The position numbers and the translations under genes were made by a program. The notes under the pieces were generated by a model that saw only the letters and a list, made by a program, of their open reading frames with translations, was not told where the DNA came from and did no database searches. Positions 44,061 through 51,442 of a stretch of DNA of 64,000 bases are shown in pieces (positions within the stretch are counted from its first letter, which is position 1; each line of letters starts with the position of its first letter). The stretch comes from Allomuricauda sp. ARW1Y1 (GTDB lineage: Bacteria; Bacteroidota; Bacteroidia; Flavobacteriales; Flavobacteriaceae), in assembly GCF_013407935.1 (NCBI RefSeq), contig NZ_JACBZU010000008.1:1-64000 (forward strand), written 5' to 3'.

Positions 44061-46472
44061 ATGAAAAAAGCACTCCGCATTTCGTTGAAAACCATCGGTG
44101 TTCTTCTGTTATTAGTTTTAGTAGGAGGACTATTAGGATGGTGGTATTTACGCTCACAATTTCTGGATTTTGAGGATGACTACACAGAAAAGGCAGAAAT
44201 ACCGTCGGTCACTATTGATGGTTACACGTTTCTGGACCGAAATGGCAATGGCCAGTTGGATGTATATGAAGACAGCCGTCAACCCATTGAGGCTAGGGTA
44301 GCCAATGTGCTTTCCCAAATGACTGTGGAGGAGAAAATCCACTTATTGAAGGGTTCTGGAATGGCTTCCGGCATGGGAATGGTGGAACCTGGAGAAGGCA
44401 TTCCCGGAGTGGTGGGTACCATTGTGGCCACACCACGGCTCGGCATTCCGAGTATCAATCTTTCCGATGGGCCGGCGGGGCTCAGAATAGAACCTAAACG
44501 TGATGGTATAGATCGAACATTTTACTGCACCGCATTCCCGATAGCTACGCTGTTGGCATCAACATGGAACACCGAATTAGTGGAAAATGTGGGCAATGCC
44601 ATGGGCAATGAAGCACTCGAGTATGGCATCGATGTCATATTGGGCCCGGGAGCAAACATTCACCGACACCCGTTTTGTGGACGGAACTTTGAATACTATT
44701 CCGAAGATCCACTAGTGACCGGGAAAATTGGGGCTGCCATGGTCAATGGCATAGAATCCAACGGCGTTGGAACTTCCGTGAAGCATTTTGTGGCCAACAA
44801 CCAAGAGACCAATAGAAACTATAATGACACCAGGGTTTCCGACCGGGCCATGCGTGAAATCTATCTGAAAGGATTTGAAATCATCGTGGAAGATGCACAA
44901 CCGTGGACCATTATGTCATCTTACAACAAGGTAAATGGCACCTATACCTCGGAGAGTAAGCATTTATTGACCGATGTATTACGTAACGATTGGGGCTTTG
45001 AAGGTCTAGTGATGTCCGATTGGTTTGGAGGGAACGATGCAGTGGCTATGGTCAATGCCGGGAACGACCTATTGGAACCTGGCACCAAAAAACAATGGAA
45101 AGCCCTAACGGCAGGGTACGAGGACGGTTCTTTGGACATGGATGCCGTGGATACTTCGGTAAAGCGTATTTTGACATTGATTTTCAAGAGTAAAAAAATG
45201 ACCGATTTTACCTTTGGTGAAAATCCCGATTTGGAAGCCCATGCGGCCATTACGCGAAAATCAGCATCGGAAGGAATGGTATTGTTGAAAAATGATGATG
45301 CACTTCCCTTGGAAAAAGGACAGAACGTAGCATTGCTCGGGGTGTATTCGTATGATTTTATTGCTGGAGGAACAGGTTCTGGCGATGTAAACGAAGCCTA
45401 TACGATTTCTTTGGAAGAGGGACTCATCAATGCCGGATTCCGTGTGAGCCCCACTGCAAAGCAGGCTTATCAAAAACACAAGGCAGCCAATGAAGAGGCC
45501 TTTGAAAAACCCGAAGGCATGTCGGCCATGTTCAATCCATATCTTCCTCCCGAGATCAGCTACGATAAGGATTTAATGAAAACCATCGCTTCAGAAAGTG
45601 ATTTGGCCATCATCACCATTGGCCGAAACAGCGGAGAGGGCGGTGACAGGGTCGTTGCGAACGATTTTCTGTTGTCCGACAAGGAAAAGGAGGTGCTGAG
45701 CACGACTTGTGAAGCTTTTCAAAAAGCAGGGAAAAAGGTCATTGTGGTGTTGAACATTGGTGGTGTCATCGAAACAGCTTCGTGGAAAAACCAACCGGAT
45801 GCCATTGTACTCGCATGGCAAGGCGGGCAAGAAGGTGGTAACGCCGTAGCGGATATTTTGAGCGGAGACGTTAACCCCAGCGGAAAATTGACCATGACCT
45901 TCCCTGTTGATGTGGCAGATCATGCCAGCAATGCAAATTTCCCGCAAAACGGTTTGCCCATGCAAATAACGGATATGTTGTTTGGTAAGGATGAAGTTCC
46001 GGAAGATGAAATGGTAAAGGATGTCGATTATACCAATTATGAAGAAGGAATTTATGTGGGCTACCGTCATTTTGATAAGGCAAATCTAGAGGTGTCCTAT
46101 CCTTTTGGTTTTGGACTCTCCTATACCGATTTTGCGTATGGCGATATGGAAACAGTGCAGGAGAACGATACAATTAAAATATCTATTCCCGTAAGCAATA
46201 TTGGAAAAACCAATGGAAAAGAAGTTGTTCAGTTCTACGTTTCCAAGGACTCCACTCAAATCGATAGACCCGAGCAAGAACTTAAGGCCTTTGCCAAAAC
46301 AAAATTACTCGGTGCAGGAGCAACAGATACGCTTCGCGTGAACATTCCTGTGAACTATCTGAGGTATTGGAACGAAAATAGTTCACAATGGACCTTGGAG
46401 CCTGGAAAATATATAATCAAGGCTGGAGCTTCATCACGCGATATTAAAAAATCAACAGAAATAAAGATTTAA
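44061..46472 (+). CDS. GH3-family beta-glycosidase, membrane-anchored
   Basis: 803 residues. N-terminal helix (residues ~7-30) as uncleaved anchor or signal, then an EF-hand-like loop DRNGNGQLDVYED (59-71) as often found near GH3 N-termini, and MTVEEKIHLLKGSG. GH3 TIM barrel with NLSDGPAGLR, GVGTSVKHFVANNQETNR, and nucleophile D320 in GLVMSDWFGG. The alpha/beta sandwich (C domain) has SEGMVLLKNDDALPLEKG and WQGGQEGGNAVADILSGDVNPSGKL, and an FnIII-like C-terminus follows. Predicted beta-glucosidase/xylosidase type in the periplasm. Controlled by the divergent Nudix regulator. A terminator follows at 46499. Confidence 0.93.
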   Translation: MKKALRISLKTIGVLLLLVLVGGLLGWWYLRSQFLDFEDDYTEKAEIPSVTIDGYTFLDRNGNGQLDVYEDSRQPIEARVANVLSQMTVEEKIHLLKGSGMASGMGMVEPGEGIPGVVGTIVATPRLGIPSINLSDGPAGLRIEPKRDGIDRTFYCTAFPIATLLASTWNTELVENVGNAMGNEALEYGIDVILGPGANIHRHPFCGRNFEYYSEDPLVTGKIGAAMVNGIESNGVGTSVKHFVANNQETNRNYNDTRVSDRAMREIYLKGFEIIVEDAQPWTIMSSYNKVNGTYTSESKHLLTDVLRNDWGFEGLVMSDWFGGNDAVAMVNAGNDLLEPGTKKQWKALTAGYEDGSLDMDAVDTSVKRILTLIFKSKKMTDFTFGENPDLEAHAAITRKSASEGMVLLKNDDALPLEKGQNVALLGVYSYDFIAGGTGSGDVNEAYTISLEEGLINAGFRVSPTAKQAYQKHKAANEEAFEKPEGMSAMFNPYLPPEISYDKDLMKTIASESDLAIITIGRNSGEGGDRVVANDFLLSDKEKEVLSTTCEAFQKAGKKVIVVLNIGGVIETASWKNQPDAIVLAWQGGQEGGNAVADILSGDVNPSGKLTMTFPVDVADHASNANFPQNGLPMQITDMLFGKDEVPEDEMVKDVDYTNYEEGIYVGYRHFDKANLEVSYPFGFGLSYTDFAYGDMETVQENDTIKISIPVSNIGKTNGKEVVQFYVSKDSTQIDRPEQELKAFAKTKLLGAGATDTLRVNIPVNYLRYWNENSSQWTLEPGKYIIKAGASSRDIKKSTEIKI

Positions 46473-46498
46473 TTAGGTAGTTCACCAGTTTAGTTAAG

Positions 46499-46534
46499 AA
46501 TTCAGGCAATCGCATTGATTGCCTGAATTTATTT
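46499..46534. terminator. Terminator between convergent GH3 and HTH-hydrolase genes
   Basis: Stem AATTCAGGCAATC (46499-46511) / GATTGCCTGAATT (46517-46529) with a 5-base loop, followed by T-rich TATTT. Perfect 13-bp stem, usable from both sides. Confidence 0.85.
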
Positions 46535-46538
46535 GATG

Positions 46539-48296
46539 CTATTCCGCCACATTGTAGGGAATATAATTCTCCCATTCCCATGGTGTATACTCATCTTTCA
46601 GCGTAACTTCGAGCAATTCCTTGAAAATACTATTGCCGCGTTCAAAATTGGTCATGATCATGATGCCTTTGCCCGTTTCTGGAAAAAGTACGGAGTGGTG
46701 CACGAATCCGCTGCCGTGGCCTTCCTTGAATACAGCTTTACCATAGGGTGTCTCAAAATAGCCCCAACCTAAGCCATAACCCAGGTTGATGTCTTCGTAT
46801 TTATCTGTAATCTTGTTGGTTCCTTGACTAAATTGTTTTTCGGTGCGAATACGAATATGCGGACTAAAAATCTCATCATAGGATGTTTTACTGATCAATT
46901 TATGATTGAGCACTGCGGTCAAGAATTTGGTGTAATCTGAGGCCGTCGTTTCTAAAGTTCCTCCACCTCTGGGTTCGTTGTCCTTGTCTTTTTTCAGCGC
47001 TTCGGCGTGTTCGTTGTGGCCTAGGGCAAAATCTTTATCAAACCTTGATTTCCATTCGTAAGCAGAGTTGTCCATACCCAATGGTTCAAAAATGTTTTCT
47101 TGGGCCAATTGTTCCAATCCTTTTCCTGTTAATTTTTCCAAAACCACTTGCAGGTAAATAAAACCTTCACCACTGTAACCAAATTTGGTTCCCGGCTCTT
47201 GGTGTACCCTCAATTTATAATCTTTTTCAAACCATCGGTAGTTTTTAAATCCTGTGGTATGGTTTAAACACATTCTTGCCGTTATTTTATGATATAATGA
47301 ATCTTCCTTCAAACTGGAAAAGTCATCGTGCCAACGGGTCTGTGGTTCATATTCATAAATTTTTTGCGGCAAATAGGATTCCAATGGAGTGTCTAGGTCA
47401 ATTATACCATCTTCAACCAATTTCATGGCCAAAACCCCGAAAACTGCCTTACTAAAGGATGCTCCGTAGATATTTGTGGAATCGGTCAACACTATTTTAT
47501 TCGGATAATCCTTATACCCAAAAACCTTTTGATAAACAGGCTGGTTATCATTAAAAATCGATATGGCCATACCGTACACTTCAGCGTCGGTCATTAACTG
47601 GTCTATTTTTTTGGTAATGGAATCCTTGGTAATTGTAGTACCGTCCAAACGCTTCACAGTTTCCTGCTTTGGACCTGCACAACTGCAGATCATTGCAATC
47701 CCAAGTATAAGGAGAAGACTAAATGCTTTGTCCTTCTTTAAACTTAAAAAAGGAATTGAAAAGGGATAGTAGCACTTGTTTTTTTGTACCACATAAATGA
47801 TATTGAAAATGATAATGCCGATACAAATGGGAACCACGGAAATAAAAATGAAAAAGCCCCATTTCTCGATGGTCAACAAACTCACAAAAGACAGCACGGC
47901 CAAAATCAATACGGTGATTTGAAAATTGATGACCTTAATACCGTGTTCGTTATAAATCGGGTTATCTTCCCGTTTGTGAATCCAAAGAAAAAGTGGAATG
48001 AGCACATTGAGCAAGGGAAGAAATATCCCAGTCAAAGGAGTGGCGTGCATTAAAAGCAACCATTTTTTCTTTACGGTTTCTTCTTTGGGGTCGTCTAAAG
48101 GAAACAACTCATCCACTTCTATCTCCAAGGCAACAGCCAATAGTTTTATCGTATTCAGGTGTGGGGATACCTCTTCTTTTTCGATACGCTGAATGGTGCG
48201 TACCGTAACATTGGTTCTATGGGCGAGTTCCTCTTGGGAATACCCTTTTATTTTACGTTGATACTTGAGTCGTTCACCGATTGATGTATTGCTCAT
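46539..48296 (-). CDS. HTH-membrane-serine hydrolase fusion protein
   Basis: 585 residues from ATG 48296; an extension to 48356 crosses the operator and is unlikely. Residues ~5-65: XRE/Cro helix-turn-helix (SIGERLKYQRKIKGYSQEELAHRTNVTVRTIQRIEKE in segments). Residues ~78-183: DUF4870-like membrane module with about three helices, ending YYPFSIPFL. Residues ~187-205: a further helix ending in a lipobox-like MICSC (Cys206), the former signal peptide of a hydrolase. Residues ~215-585: class C beta-lactamase/PBP-like hydrolase with S280-FSK283, Y374-SG and HGSG. In-frame throughout. It would place DNA-binding inside and hydrolase outside, like a one-component sensor. Fusion seen; sensing is inference. 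Confidence 0.8.
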   Translation of the reverse strand: MSNTSIGERLKYQRKIKGYSQEELAHRTNVTVRTIQRIEKEEVSPHLNTIKLLAVALEIEVDELFPLDDPKEETVKKKWLLLMHATPLTGIFLPLLNVLIPLFLWIHKREDNPIYNEHGIKVINFQITVLILAVLSFVSLLTIEKWGFFIFISVVPICIGIIIFNIIYVVQKNKCYYPFSIPFLSLKKDKAFSLLLILGIAMICSCAGPKQETVKRLDGTTITKDSITKKIDQLMTDAEVYGMAISIFNDNQPVYQKVFGYKDYPNKIVLTDSTNIYGASFSKAVFGVLAMKLVEDGIIDLDTPLESYLPQKIYEYEPQTRWHDDFSSLKEDSLYHKITARMCLNHTTGFKNYRWFEKDYKLRVHQEPGTKFGYSGEGFIYLQVVLEKLTGKGLEQLAQENIFEPLGMDNSAYEWKSRFDKDFALGHNEHAEALKKDKDNEPRGGGTLETTASDYTKFLTAVLNHKLISKTSYDEIFSPHIRIRTEKQFSQGTNKITDKYEDINLGYGLGWGYFETPYGKAVFKEGHGSGFVHHSVLFPETGKGIMIMTNFERGNSIFKELLEVTLKDEYTPWEWENYIPYNVAE

Positions 48297-48319
48297 ATTT
48301 TTTGATTTTAATTCATGAA

Positions 48320-48377
48320 CAAAGGTATCCATGGGGGCATGACAGCACCACGACATTTAGATGTCACCTTTATGTCA
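48320..48377 (-). promoter_or_regulatory. Nested dyad operator and -7 box of the HTH-hydrolase gene
   Basis: Four half-sites share one symmetry centre (48358/48359): TGACA 48340-48344 with TGTCA 48373-48377, and GACAT 48352-48356 with ATGTC 48361-48365. A minus-strand -7 box TACCTTTG (TAnnTTTG) is at 48327-48320, about 24 bp before the ATG; no clear TTG lies upstream. The operator abuts the -7 region and covers the -33 position, fitting autoregulation by the encoded HTH domain. Confidence 0.6.
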
Positions 48378-48479
48378 AGCCCAGTAAAATCGGTACTTTT
48401 GCGATAATACTAAGGATTTTGGAAGCAAAAATCCCAACTGAACCATAGTTTTGACAAACCTTGGGGAAAACAGCATCAA

Positions 48480-49103
48480 CTATTTCTTTTTGCCTAAAAA
48501 CCGGATAACGGAGCCTGTTCCCACATGGCCGTCACCTTCGTTGAGTTCTATGGTCATTTTTTTAAGTTCCAAAAATTCAAAATTGGCGAAATCGGTTTGT
48601 AGCTCCTGCAAGGAGAACAAGTAATCTTCATTATTGGGGCCGCCTACCTTCGGATTCTTCTTTTTAAACGCTTGATGGTCCTTGCTGAAGCCTTCAAAAA
48701 TGATGGTGCCGCCTTTTTTTAGATAACTGTTCAGCAATTTATGATACTTAGAGCGGATGTTGGGCGGAAAATGGGCGTATATCAAAGCTATGGCATCAAA
48801 TTGTTCGGGTTGATAGTGAAGATTTGGAAGTTCACCGACCACATAATCCAATTCAACACCTTTCTTTTCGGCTAATTGGAGTGCTTTTCGTTGTCCTGCC
48901 TCGCTTATATCAAAAGCAGTTACCTTCCAGCCCAATTGTGCGGCATAAACCGCATTTCTACCTTCACCCTCGGCAGGAAATAATATGGAACCAGGCTGTA
49001 AATTTTTCAGTTTTTCCTTCAAATAGGCATTGGGAGCGGTTCCATAAACGTATTCTTGCTGCCCAAATCGGGTATTCCACATTTCAAGCCAGTCGTTTTG
49101 CAT
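48480..49103 (-). CDS. Class I SAM-dependent methyltransferase
   Basis: 207 residues. Motif I variant ILFPAEGEGRNAVYAAQLGWKVTAFDISEAGQRKAL, in which EGEGRN takes the glycine-loop position, LPNLHYQPEQFDAIALIYAHFPP and YLKKGGTIIFEGFSKDH follow the methyltransferase-11 and tellurite-resistance-like pattern. Small, cytoplasmic, substrate unknown. Its start is 58 bases from the gene at 49161, which has the same orientation. Confidence 0.87.
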   Translation of the reverse strand: MQNDWLEMWNTRFGQQEYVYGTAPNAYLKEKLKNLQPGSILFPAEGEGRNAVYAAQLGWKVTAFDISEAGQRKALQLAEKKGVELDYVVGELPNLHYQPEQFDAIALIYAHFPPNIRSKYHKLLNSYLKKGGTIIFEGFSKDHQAFKKKNPKVGGPNNEDYLFSLQELQTDFANFEFLELKKMTIELNEGDGHVGTGSVIRFLGKKK

Positions 49104-49160
49104 GCTTTAAGTTGATTTTGACCTAAAATTAACGCAATTCCTTTAACCGGTAAAAATCAA

Positions 49161-49745
49161 TTACTCCATACTCACAATCCCTGTAGTGGTGCCATCGTGC
49201 ATGTATTTGGAGGCAGCATACAGCAGAAGTGATTCACCTTTAGGGTTTTGTATGGTGGTTTTATATGCCCAACTGTATTTTAATCCGCCGCTGCTCATCA
49301 TGGTAAATTGAGAAGATTCATAAAATGGGATTCGGCCACGCACACCTTCATGTTTTGTGATGTAGCTTCGCGGTATCGCAATCGTGTACCGTTCCGCATT
49401 GATGTTATCGTCAAATATGCTGTTTTCCACCTTTCCCAAGACAAAAGTGGCACCTGTGGGGATTTCGGTCAAAATAAAATAACCATTGGAATCCACCTCA
49501 AAACCAAATGATTGGTCATCCAAATCATAAGTAGTCCCTAAATTAAAAGCCGTTTCTTCCAAAATAGGTTTCAAGCTAATGCCTCCTATAAAATCCTGTA
49601 CTTCAATATGGTCAAAAGATAATGACGGAGTCCGTTTTACAAAGTAACGGTCTGGATTGATATGCCGTTTGAGCACCAAATATCCCATAACTACCAAACC
49701 GAATACTACAGCTAGGAGTATTCCCAAAGTTTTAAATCGCATCAT
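49161..49745 (-). CDS. Hypothetical membrane-anchored protein behind 21-bp repeats
   Basis: 194 residues from ATG 49745 (MMRFKTLG...). The frame is open to 49907, but that part crosses the direct repeats and is not protein-like, so the shorter start is preferred. One N-terminal helix (LGILLAVVFGLVVMGYLVL), then a soluble beta-rich domain (LGTTYDLDDQSFGFEVDSNGYFILTEIPTGATFVLGKV in segments, ERYTIAIPRSY, SSGGLKYSWAYKTTIQNPKG). No known domain. It carries the same upstream motif as the AraC-type gene at 1853 and may be its target. Confidence 0.65.
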   Translation of the reverse strand: MMRFKTLGILLAVVFGLVVMGYLVLKRHINPDRYFVKRTPSLSFDHIEVQDFIGGISLKPILEETAFNLGTTYDLDDQSFGFEVDSNGYFILTEIPTGATFVLGKVENSIFDDNINAERYTIAIPRSYITKHEGVRGRIPFYESSQFTMMSSGGLKYSWAYKTTIQNPKGESLLLYAASKYMHDGTTTGIVSME

Positions 49746-49787
49746 ATGGTAAATGTATATGGAAATCCTAAACGAACATGCTGCCAA

Positions 49788-49818
49788 TTGACGGATGCCC
49801 TGTTTGATCTGACGAATG
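49788..49818 (-). promoter_or_regulatory. Two 21-bp-phased repeats matching the AraC-locus operator
   Basis: TTGACGGATG at 49788-49797 and the near copy CTGACGAATG at 49809-49818, 21 bp apart, 43-73 bp upstream of the minus-strand ATG at 49745. The intervening bases (CCCTGTTTGAT) also match the 2389-2440 repeats (GCCTGTTTGAAT). Same orientation relative to the gene as at the AraC locus. Confidence 0.6.
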
Positions 49819-49951
49819 AGGTGATTTGGCCAAAATTCATCCAAATACAAACTTTTTTTCCATCTTAAATGATAGGGGGTTTGATTATCCAAAACAGAAT
49901 CGGTCATAACGTAGAATTTCCGTTATTTTGTGATAAACAAAACAGACATTT

Positions 49952-50794
49952 ATGGAATCACCCAACTGGCAGACAGCCATGGAATTTGAGGATATCACCT
50001 ATAAAAAATGTAATGGCGTAGCCCGGATTGCGTTTAACCGCCCCGATGTACGCAATGCCTTTCGCCCCAAAACGACCAGTGAACTTTACAAAGCCTTTTA
50101 TGATGCCCAAGAGGACACCTCCATTGGGGTTGTGCTCCTTTCTGGGGAAGGGCCGTCGTCCAAGGATGGCAAATGGGCCTTTTGCAGTGGTGGCGACCAA
50201 AAAGCTAGGGGCCATAAAGGATATGTTGGCGAGGATGGCTACCACAGGTTGAATATTTTAGAAGTCCAGCGATTGATTCGTTTTATGCCCAAGGTGGTCA
50301 TTGCCGTGGTGCCCGGTTGGGCCGTTGGGGGAGGGCATAGCCTTCATGTGGTCTGTGATATGACCCTAGCCAGCAAGGAACACGCCATTTTTAAACAGAC
50401 TGATGCCGATGTGACCAGTTTTGATGGAGGATACGGTTCTGCCTATTTGGCCAAAATGGTCGGACAGAAAAAGGCGAGGGAGATTTTCTTTTTAGGGAGA
50501 AACTACTCCGCACAAGAAGCGTATGAAATGGGAATGGTGAATGCCGTTATCCCGCACGATGAATTGGAGGACACCGCCTACCAATGGGCCCAAGAGATTT
50601 TGGCCAAGTCCCCAACATCCATTAAAATGCTCAAATTTGCCATGAACCTTACCGATGATGGTATGGTGGGCCAACAAGTGTTTGCAGGGGAAGCCACGCG
50701 ACTGGCGTATATGACCGACGAGGCCAAAGAGGGCCGGAATGCCTTTTTGGAAAAGCGCAAGCCCGATTTTGGCAAGGATAAATGGATTCCGTAA
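49952..50794 (+). CDS. menB: 1,4-dihydroxy-2-naphthoyl-CoA synthase
   Basis: 280 residues. Crotonase-fold enzyme of menaquinone synthesis that cyclises succinylbenzoyl-CoA. Motifs: VARIAFNRPDVRNAFRPKTTSEL, FCSGGDQKARGHKGYVGEDGYHRLN (typical MenB), AVVPGWAVGGGHSLHVVCDMTLAS and FDGGYGSAYLAKMVGQKKAREIFFLGR, ending FGKDKWIP. Other men genes are not in the window. It is followed by 648 bp of repeat-rich non-coding DNA. Confidence 0.95.
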   Translation: MESPNWQTAMEFEDITYKKCNGVARIAFNRPDVRNAFRPKTTSELYKAFYDAQEDTSIGVVLLSGEGPSSKDGKWAFCSGGDQKARGHKGYVGEDGYHRLNILEVQRLIRFMPKVVIAVVPGWAVGGGHSLHVVCDMTLASKEHAIFKQTDADVTSFDGGYGSAYLAKMVGQKKAREIFFLGRNYSAQEAYEMGMVNAVIPHDELEDTAYQWAQEILAKSPTSIKMLKFAMNLTDDGMVGQQVFAGEATRLAYMTDEAKEGRNAFLEKRKPDFGKDKWIP

Positions 50795-50876
50795 GCCAAT
50801 TTACAGCTGCCAACAAACAATTTACAATTACCCCTTGTCATTTTCTGTGGGAGTGAAATGGTTGGGGCATCTATAG

Positions 50877-50946
50877 TTCTCGACTGCGCTCGAAATGACA
50901 AGAAATGAACAACTGTAGTTCTCACATCGAGCGAAGTCGAGATGCG
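50877..50946. repeat. REP-like element pair
   Basis: TTCTCGACTGCGCTCGAAATGACA (50877-50900, written here in parts: TTCTCGACTGCG / CTCGAAATGACA) and an inverted relative TCACATCGAGCGAAGTCGAGA ending at about 50942. Same CTCGA/ATGACA vocabulary as the elements in the his operon. Lies just downstream of menB. Confidence 0.5.
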
Positions 50947-50956
50947 TCTTGGATTA

Positions 50957-51109
50957 TTCAGGATGGCCTAAAATTGAAAAGAGCCCTGCCACTTGGGTCA
51001 GGACTCTTTTACGAGAACACTATATGAAAATGAAAAAATTACTTTCGTTTTTTATTACATAGTAAAAGTACCACCACTGTTACCGTAAATGAAATTATTG
51101 TTGTCAAGT
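50957..51109. repeat. 153-bp direct duplication, copy 1
   Basis: Matches 51244-51396 base for base with two differences over 153 positions (offset 287). The unit contains a 12-bp-stem terminator and the 3' two-thirds of a small minus-strand frame. Copy 1 keeps the start codon of that frame (ATG at 51128, outside the repeated part). Confidence 0.85.
50977..51010 (-). terminator. Terminator within the duplicated unit (copy 1)
   Basis: AAAAGAGCCCTG (50977-50988) / CAGGACTCTTTT (50999-51010) with one mismatch. On the minus strand it follows the 51039-51128 frame and is trailed by CAATTTT. An identical hairpin is present in copy 2 (about 51264-51297). Confidence 0.65.
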
Positions 51110-51128
51110 AGCCTTTTGCTGTTGTCAT
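51039..51128 (-). CDS. 29-residue hydrophobic membrane peptide
   Basis: ATG 51128, TAA 51039-51041. MTTAKGYL is followed by a hydrophobic helix (TTIISFTVTVVVLLLC) and a basic tail NKKRK, with its own terminator 28 bases beyond. The second copy of the repeat keeps the same frame to the stop but lacks a start. Small hydrophobic, basic-tailed peptides in tandem loci resemble type I toxins, an analogy only. A competing frame on the same strand (from TTG at about 51145 to the TAA near 51061, ending GNSGGTFTM) cannot be excluded. Confidence 0.4.
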   Translation of the reverse strand: MTTAKGYLTTIISFTVTVVVLLLCNKKRK

Positions 51129-51243
51129 CTATGTGATTCTTGTAATTCAAGGGTTGATGATGGGATTATAATCAACGTTTTTCAAGAAGCATAAGAGGTA
51201 TCAGCGATTCGTGCAATCAAGTTGTAGGGAAGCAGACAAAGCT

Positions 51244-51396
51244 TTCAGGATGGCCTAAAATTGAAAAGAGCCCTGCCACTTGGGTCAGGACTCTTTTACG
51301 AGAACACTATATGAAAATGAAAAAATTACTTTCGTTTTTTATTACATAGTAAAAGTACCACCACTGTTCCCGTAAATGAAATTATTGTTGTGAAGT
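51244..51396. repeat. 153-bp direct duplication, copy 2
   Basis: Second copy of 50957-51109. The peptide frame runs through (TTIISFTGTVVVLLLCNKKRK) but upstream of it there is a TAA and no start codon, so this copy looks inactive. It ends 46 bases before the stop of the minus-strand serine hydrolase gene at 51443. Confidence 0.85.
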
Positions 51397-51442
51397 GCCC
51401 GTATTCTGTGGTTTTTCGGGCATTTTAGTATATCATATCGAT

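Noticed and set aside
49746..49907. 54-codon N-terminal extension of the 49161 protein
   Set aside because: It crosses the 21-bp-phased repeats and reads as non-protein-like; the ATG at 49745 precedes a normal transmembrane helix.
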